Shown here: positions 62,227 to 64,000 of the stretch, piece after piece
Position numbering within the stretch: position 1 is the first letter of the stretch
Layout of the letters: every line of letters starts with the position of its first letter
DNA from: CAJCIT01 sp963771305
Lineage (GTDB): Bacteria > Acidobacteriota > Terriglobia > Bryobacterales > Bryobacteraceae
Direction of reading: 5' to 3'
DNA length: 64,000 bases
Assembly: GCA_963771305.1 (NCBI GenBank)
Contig: CAVYTS010000032.1
Span: forward strand, 372,001-436,000
The notes under the pieces: model-generated
Seen by the model: only the letters and a program-made list of their open reading frames with translations
What the model was told of the DNA's origin: nothing
The model's database searches: none
Made by a program: the position numbers and the translations under genes

Positions 62227-63213
62227 TTATTTCAGTTCTTGCGCAGGCGACAGCAGAGATTTTTCAAAGAACTCGTTCACGCGCTGCTCGTACTCTTCTT
62301 TCGCGATGGTGTGCCCGTTGGCATGGTAGCCGCCGGGAATCCACCAGACTTCCTTCGGCTCGCCCGCGCGGCTCAGGTTCCGCTGAGTGTTGTCGGGAGG
62401 AACCAGCGCGTCGCCGATGCAATGGATCATGAGAATCGGACGCGGGCTGATTCGGCCGATGACGTCCATCGGGCGAACATCCGTAATGCTGACGCCGATG
62501 CGCTCCTCGCTGAGGCCCACCGTAAGCGGCGCAAATGGGAACGCCGGCAAGTGGATGAAGTGGCTGAAGGCGGTCTGAATGACGTTGGGAGCGTCGCTAA
62601 AGCCGCTGTCGTCCACGACGGCCTTGACGCGTGTATCCTGAGCGGCCGCCAGGATACTGGTGGCGCCACCCAATGAGATGCCCCAGGCGCCGACAGGCTG
62701 GCTCTGCGTCTCCGGCTGTGCTGCGAGAAAATCCACCGTTGAGACGAGGTCCGTCTGTTCGAGTGCACCGAGACTGACCGCCGTGCCGCCGCTACCGCCC
62801 CGGCTGCGCATGTTGTAGGTCAAAACGCTGAAGCCAGCCTGATGCAGGAAGTGGGCAAACGGCAGCAACTGATCCTGGGTGTCACCGTAACCATGGGAAA
62901 GCACGATCACAGCCGGCTTCGAACCGCGGAAGAGGCGGCCCTGAATCTGGATTCCGGTGCGGCTGGGGAAGCGGACATCACGCCCTTGAAGATCCGGAAA
63001 GGTTGCCAGGCTCCACGCATAGCCGTGTTCCGCAGGATGGATGGCGCGGGTAGAAGCCGACCAACATACGGCACCAATCGCAAGGGCTCCGACGATGGTC
63101 AGGATTCCAGCCACGCGAACGGACGCAGTGTTACTTGCTCGGCGGCGCTTGGGTGCACCGTTGACGGCAGAGTTGCCTTCGGGCCACTCCGACTCAGAAA
63201 ATGCCTGTTCCAT
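62227..63213 (-). CDS. membrane-anchored alpha/beta hydrolase
   Basis: A 328-residue protein. A charged N-terminal region is followed by one membrane helix (VAGILTIVGALAIGAVCW) and an alpha/beta-hydrolase domain. HGYGDTQDQL supplies the oxyanion hole, the nucleophile is in GAWGISLGGATSIL, Asp is probably in LMIHCIGDALVPPDNT and His in WWIPGGYHANGHT. These features match prolyl-oligopeptidase/acyl-CoA-thioesterase-like hydrolases; a substrate cannot be named. The domain is likely outside the membrane. It is convergent with nothing and lies just beyond the IS1634 right end. Confidence 0.82.
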   Translation of the reverse strand: MEQAFSESEWPEGNSAVNGAPKRRRASNTASVRVAGILTIVGALAIGAVCWSASTRAIHPAEHGYAWSLATFPDLQGRDVRFPSRTGIQIQGRLFRGSKPAVIVLSHGYGDTQDQLLPFAHFLHQAGFSVLTYNMRSRGGSGGTAVSLGALEQTDLVSTVDFLAAQPETQSQPVGAWGISLGGATSILAAAQDTRVKAVVDDSGFSDAPNVIQTAFSHFIHLPAFPFAPLTVGLSEERIGVSITDVRPMDVIGRISPRPILMIHCIGDALVPPDNTQRNLSRAGEPKEVWWIPGGYHANGHTIAKEEYEQRVNEFFEKSLLSPAQELK

Positions 63214-63364
63214 GTTTCAATCTATGTTGCCAAGAAGCTTCCTTCCGCTGTATCGGATGAGGCTAACCGGCAACAATCGCGGGGTGAGACGCGCGAGCAG
63301 AAGCTAGACAGCGAAGCATTGCGGCGAGTTGTTTCGTCACGGAAATTGTGTTTCAGCCGGGTGG

Positions 63365-64000
63365 CTAAGCGCAAACGATCGTGTTTACGACGAACGGCGC
63401 TTCCGGGCGGGGTTCGCCTGTCAGATGAATGGGCCCACCACGGTCTCGAAGTTTACCGCCCGCCCGACCGCTTGAGACGGCGTGCGCCTCTGCGATAATG
63501 GCGAGCGCCACTTGCTCCGGGCTGTCGCCCCCGAGATCAAGCCCGACCGGGCTGTGCCATTGCTGCACAGCTGCAACCTCGGCAAGTCCTGCTTCTTCGA
63601 GCAGCCACTTGGTCCGCCGCTGTGGGCCCAGAACGCCGACATAGCTCAGGTGATGATTGGCCAATTCCTTCAAGGCGGCGGTGTCTTGGCTGACGCTATG
63701 AGCCATCACGACGGCAACGGTCCAGCGGTCCGGCACGAGCCCCGCCAAGGGATCGTCGAGCGTGTTGGTTAAGACCGTGTCCGCGTGCGGAAAGCGATCC
63801 GGGCGCGTATAGTGGCTGCGCCCATCGAGCACCGATACGCGCCAGCCAAGCAATTTCGACTGGTCGACCACGGCCATGGCGTCGTCGCCGGCGCCGAAGA
63901 CCCATAAGTGAAGGGGTGGCTCAATGAACTCCACAAACGCAGAAACGTCGCCTAACGGAAATGTTCCAGTGGCGATGCGCGATGAGCCAACCTCGAGCAC
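63365..64000 (-). CDS. XdhC-family molybdenum-enzyme maturation protein, C-terminal part (start outside window)
   Basis: The frame is open to the window edge, so its N terminus is missing. The visible ~211 residues carry the Rossmann-like XdhC domain: LHLWVFGAGDDAMAVVDQSK, RVSVLDGRSHYTRPDRFPHA, TVAVVMAHSVSQDTAALKEL, YVGVLGPQRRTKWLLEEAGL and HSPVGLDLGGDSPEQVALAI with IAEAHAV. XdhC-type proteins bind and protect the molybdenum cofactor and insert its sulfurated form into xanthine-dehydrogenase-family enzymes. No such enzyme is in the window, so it is probably encoded upstream on the minus strand beyond position 64000. Confidence 0.88.
   Translation of the reverse strand: MLEVGSSRIATGTFPLGDVSAFVEFIEPPLHLWVFGAGDDAMAVVDQSKLLGWRVSVLDGRSHYTRPDRFPHADTVLTNTLDDPLAGLVPDRWTVAVVMAHSVSQDTAALKELANHHLSYVGVLGPQRRTKWLLEEAGLAEVAAVQQWHSPVGLDLGGDSPEQVALAIIAEAHAVSSGRAGGKLRDRGGPIHLTGEPRPEAPFVVNTIVCA

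Overview
The window looks like about 64 kb of a GC-rich Acidobacteriota chromosome, probably of the Bryobacterales/Solibacter type. This is inferred from content: a Ser/Thr kinase fused to a TolB-like beta-propeller, PEP-CTERM secreted proteins, many Tat- or Sec-exported carbohydrate enzymes, DUF885, DUF2961 (GH172) and DUF4142 proteins, and many dispersed intergenic hairpins. No rRNA or tRNA gene, CRISPR array or prophage was found.

Layout. 1-5502: a plus-strand sugar/sugar-acid operon (2-hydroxyacid dehydrogenase, SDR, MFS transporter, Gfo/Idh/MocA oxidoreductase, TIM-barrel isomerase). 5596-8440: a kinase/propeller gene with two frame breaks. 8536-9176: remains of two toxin-antitoxin-like loci fused by a deletion. 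9249-10973: an IlvD/Edd sugar-acid dehydratase. 11212-20264: two large secreted proteins, a serine protease and a RIFT-barrel protein, that share a repeated ~85-residue module; between them lie a tandem-hairpin array, a broken glycosyltransferase, a possible group II intron remnant and a DUF4142 gene. 20414-25007: a GH3 glycosidase, a truncated GH44 joined to a PEP-CTERM tail, and an intact PEP-CTERM protein. 25213-28405: tandem paralogous secreted proteins, a GYD protein, MarC and an SDR. 28561-31405: two abutting IS elements. 31418-40548: aldo/keto reductase, DUF885, heme A synthase, alcohol dehydrogenase, cytochrome P460, HTH protein, GH97. 41541-42803: a broken IS110. 43214-45799: sucC-sucD and, behind them, ndk (TCA cycle and nucleotide metabolism). 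45957-53409: hydrolase, two MFS transporters, a K+ channel, an atypical response regulator and GH172. 53648-56147: glcE-glcF. 56205-59666: a three-gene signalling/redox cassette (receiver-thioredoxin-reductase-like fusion, CNBD-histidine kinase, UBP-type zinc finger). 59762-62187: a MOSC gene with an internal deletion and an IS1634-family element next to its start. 62227-64000: alpha/beta hydrolase and XdhC.

Taken together, the intact genes point to uptake and degradation of plant or microbial polysaccharides (GH3, GH44, GH97, GH172, FucP-type and ACS-type transporters, sugar-acid dehydratase). At least 14 single-base frame breaks occur in genes whose downstream codons are still well conserved, mostly in short homopolymers. 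This pattern fits uncorrected long-read indels at least as well as true pseudogenes, so every frameshifted call is provisional. The internal deletions (MOSC, nucleotidyltransferase/BrnT, GH44/PEP-CTERM, truncated IS) are a separate class of event.
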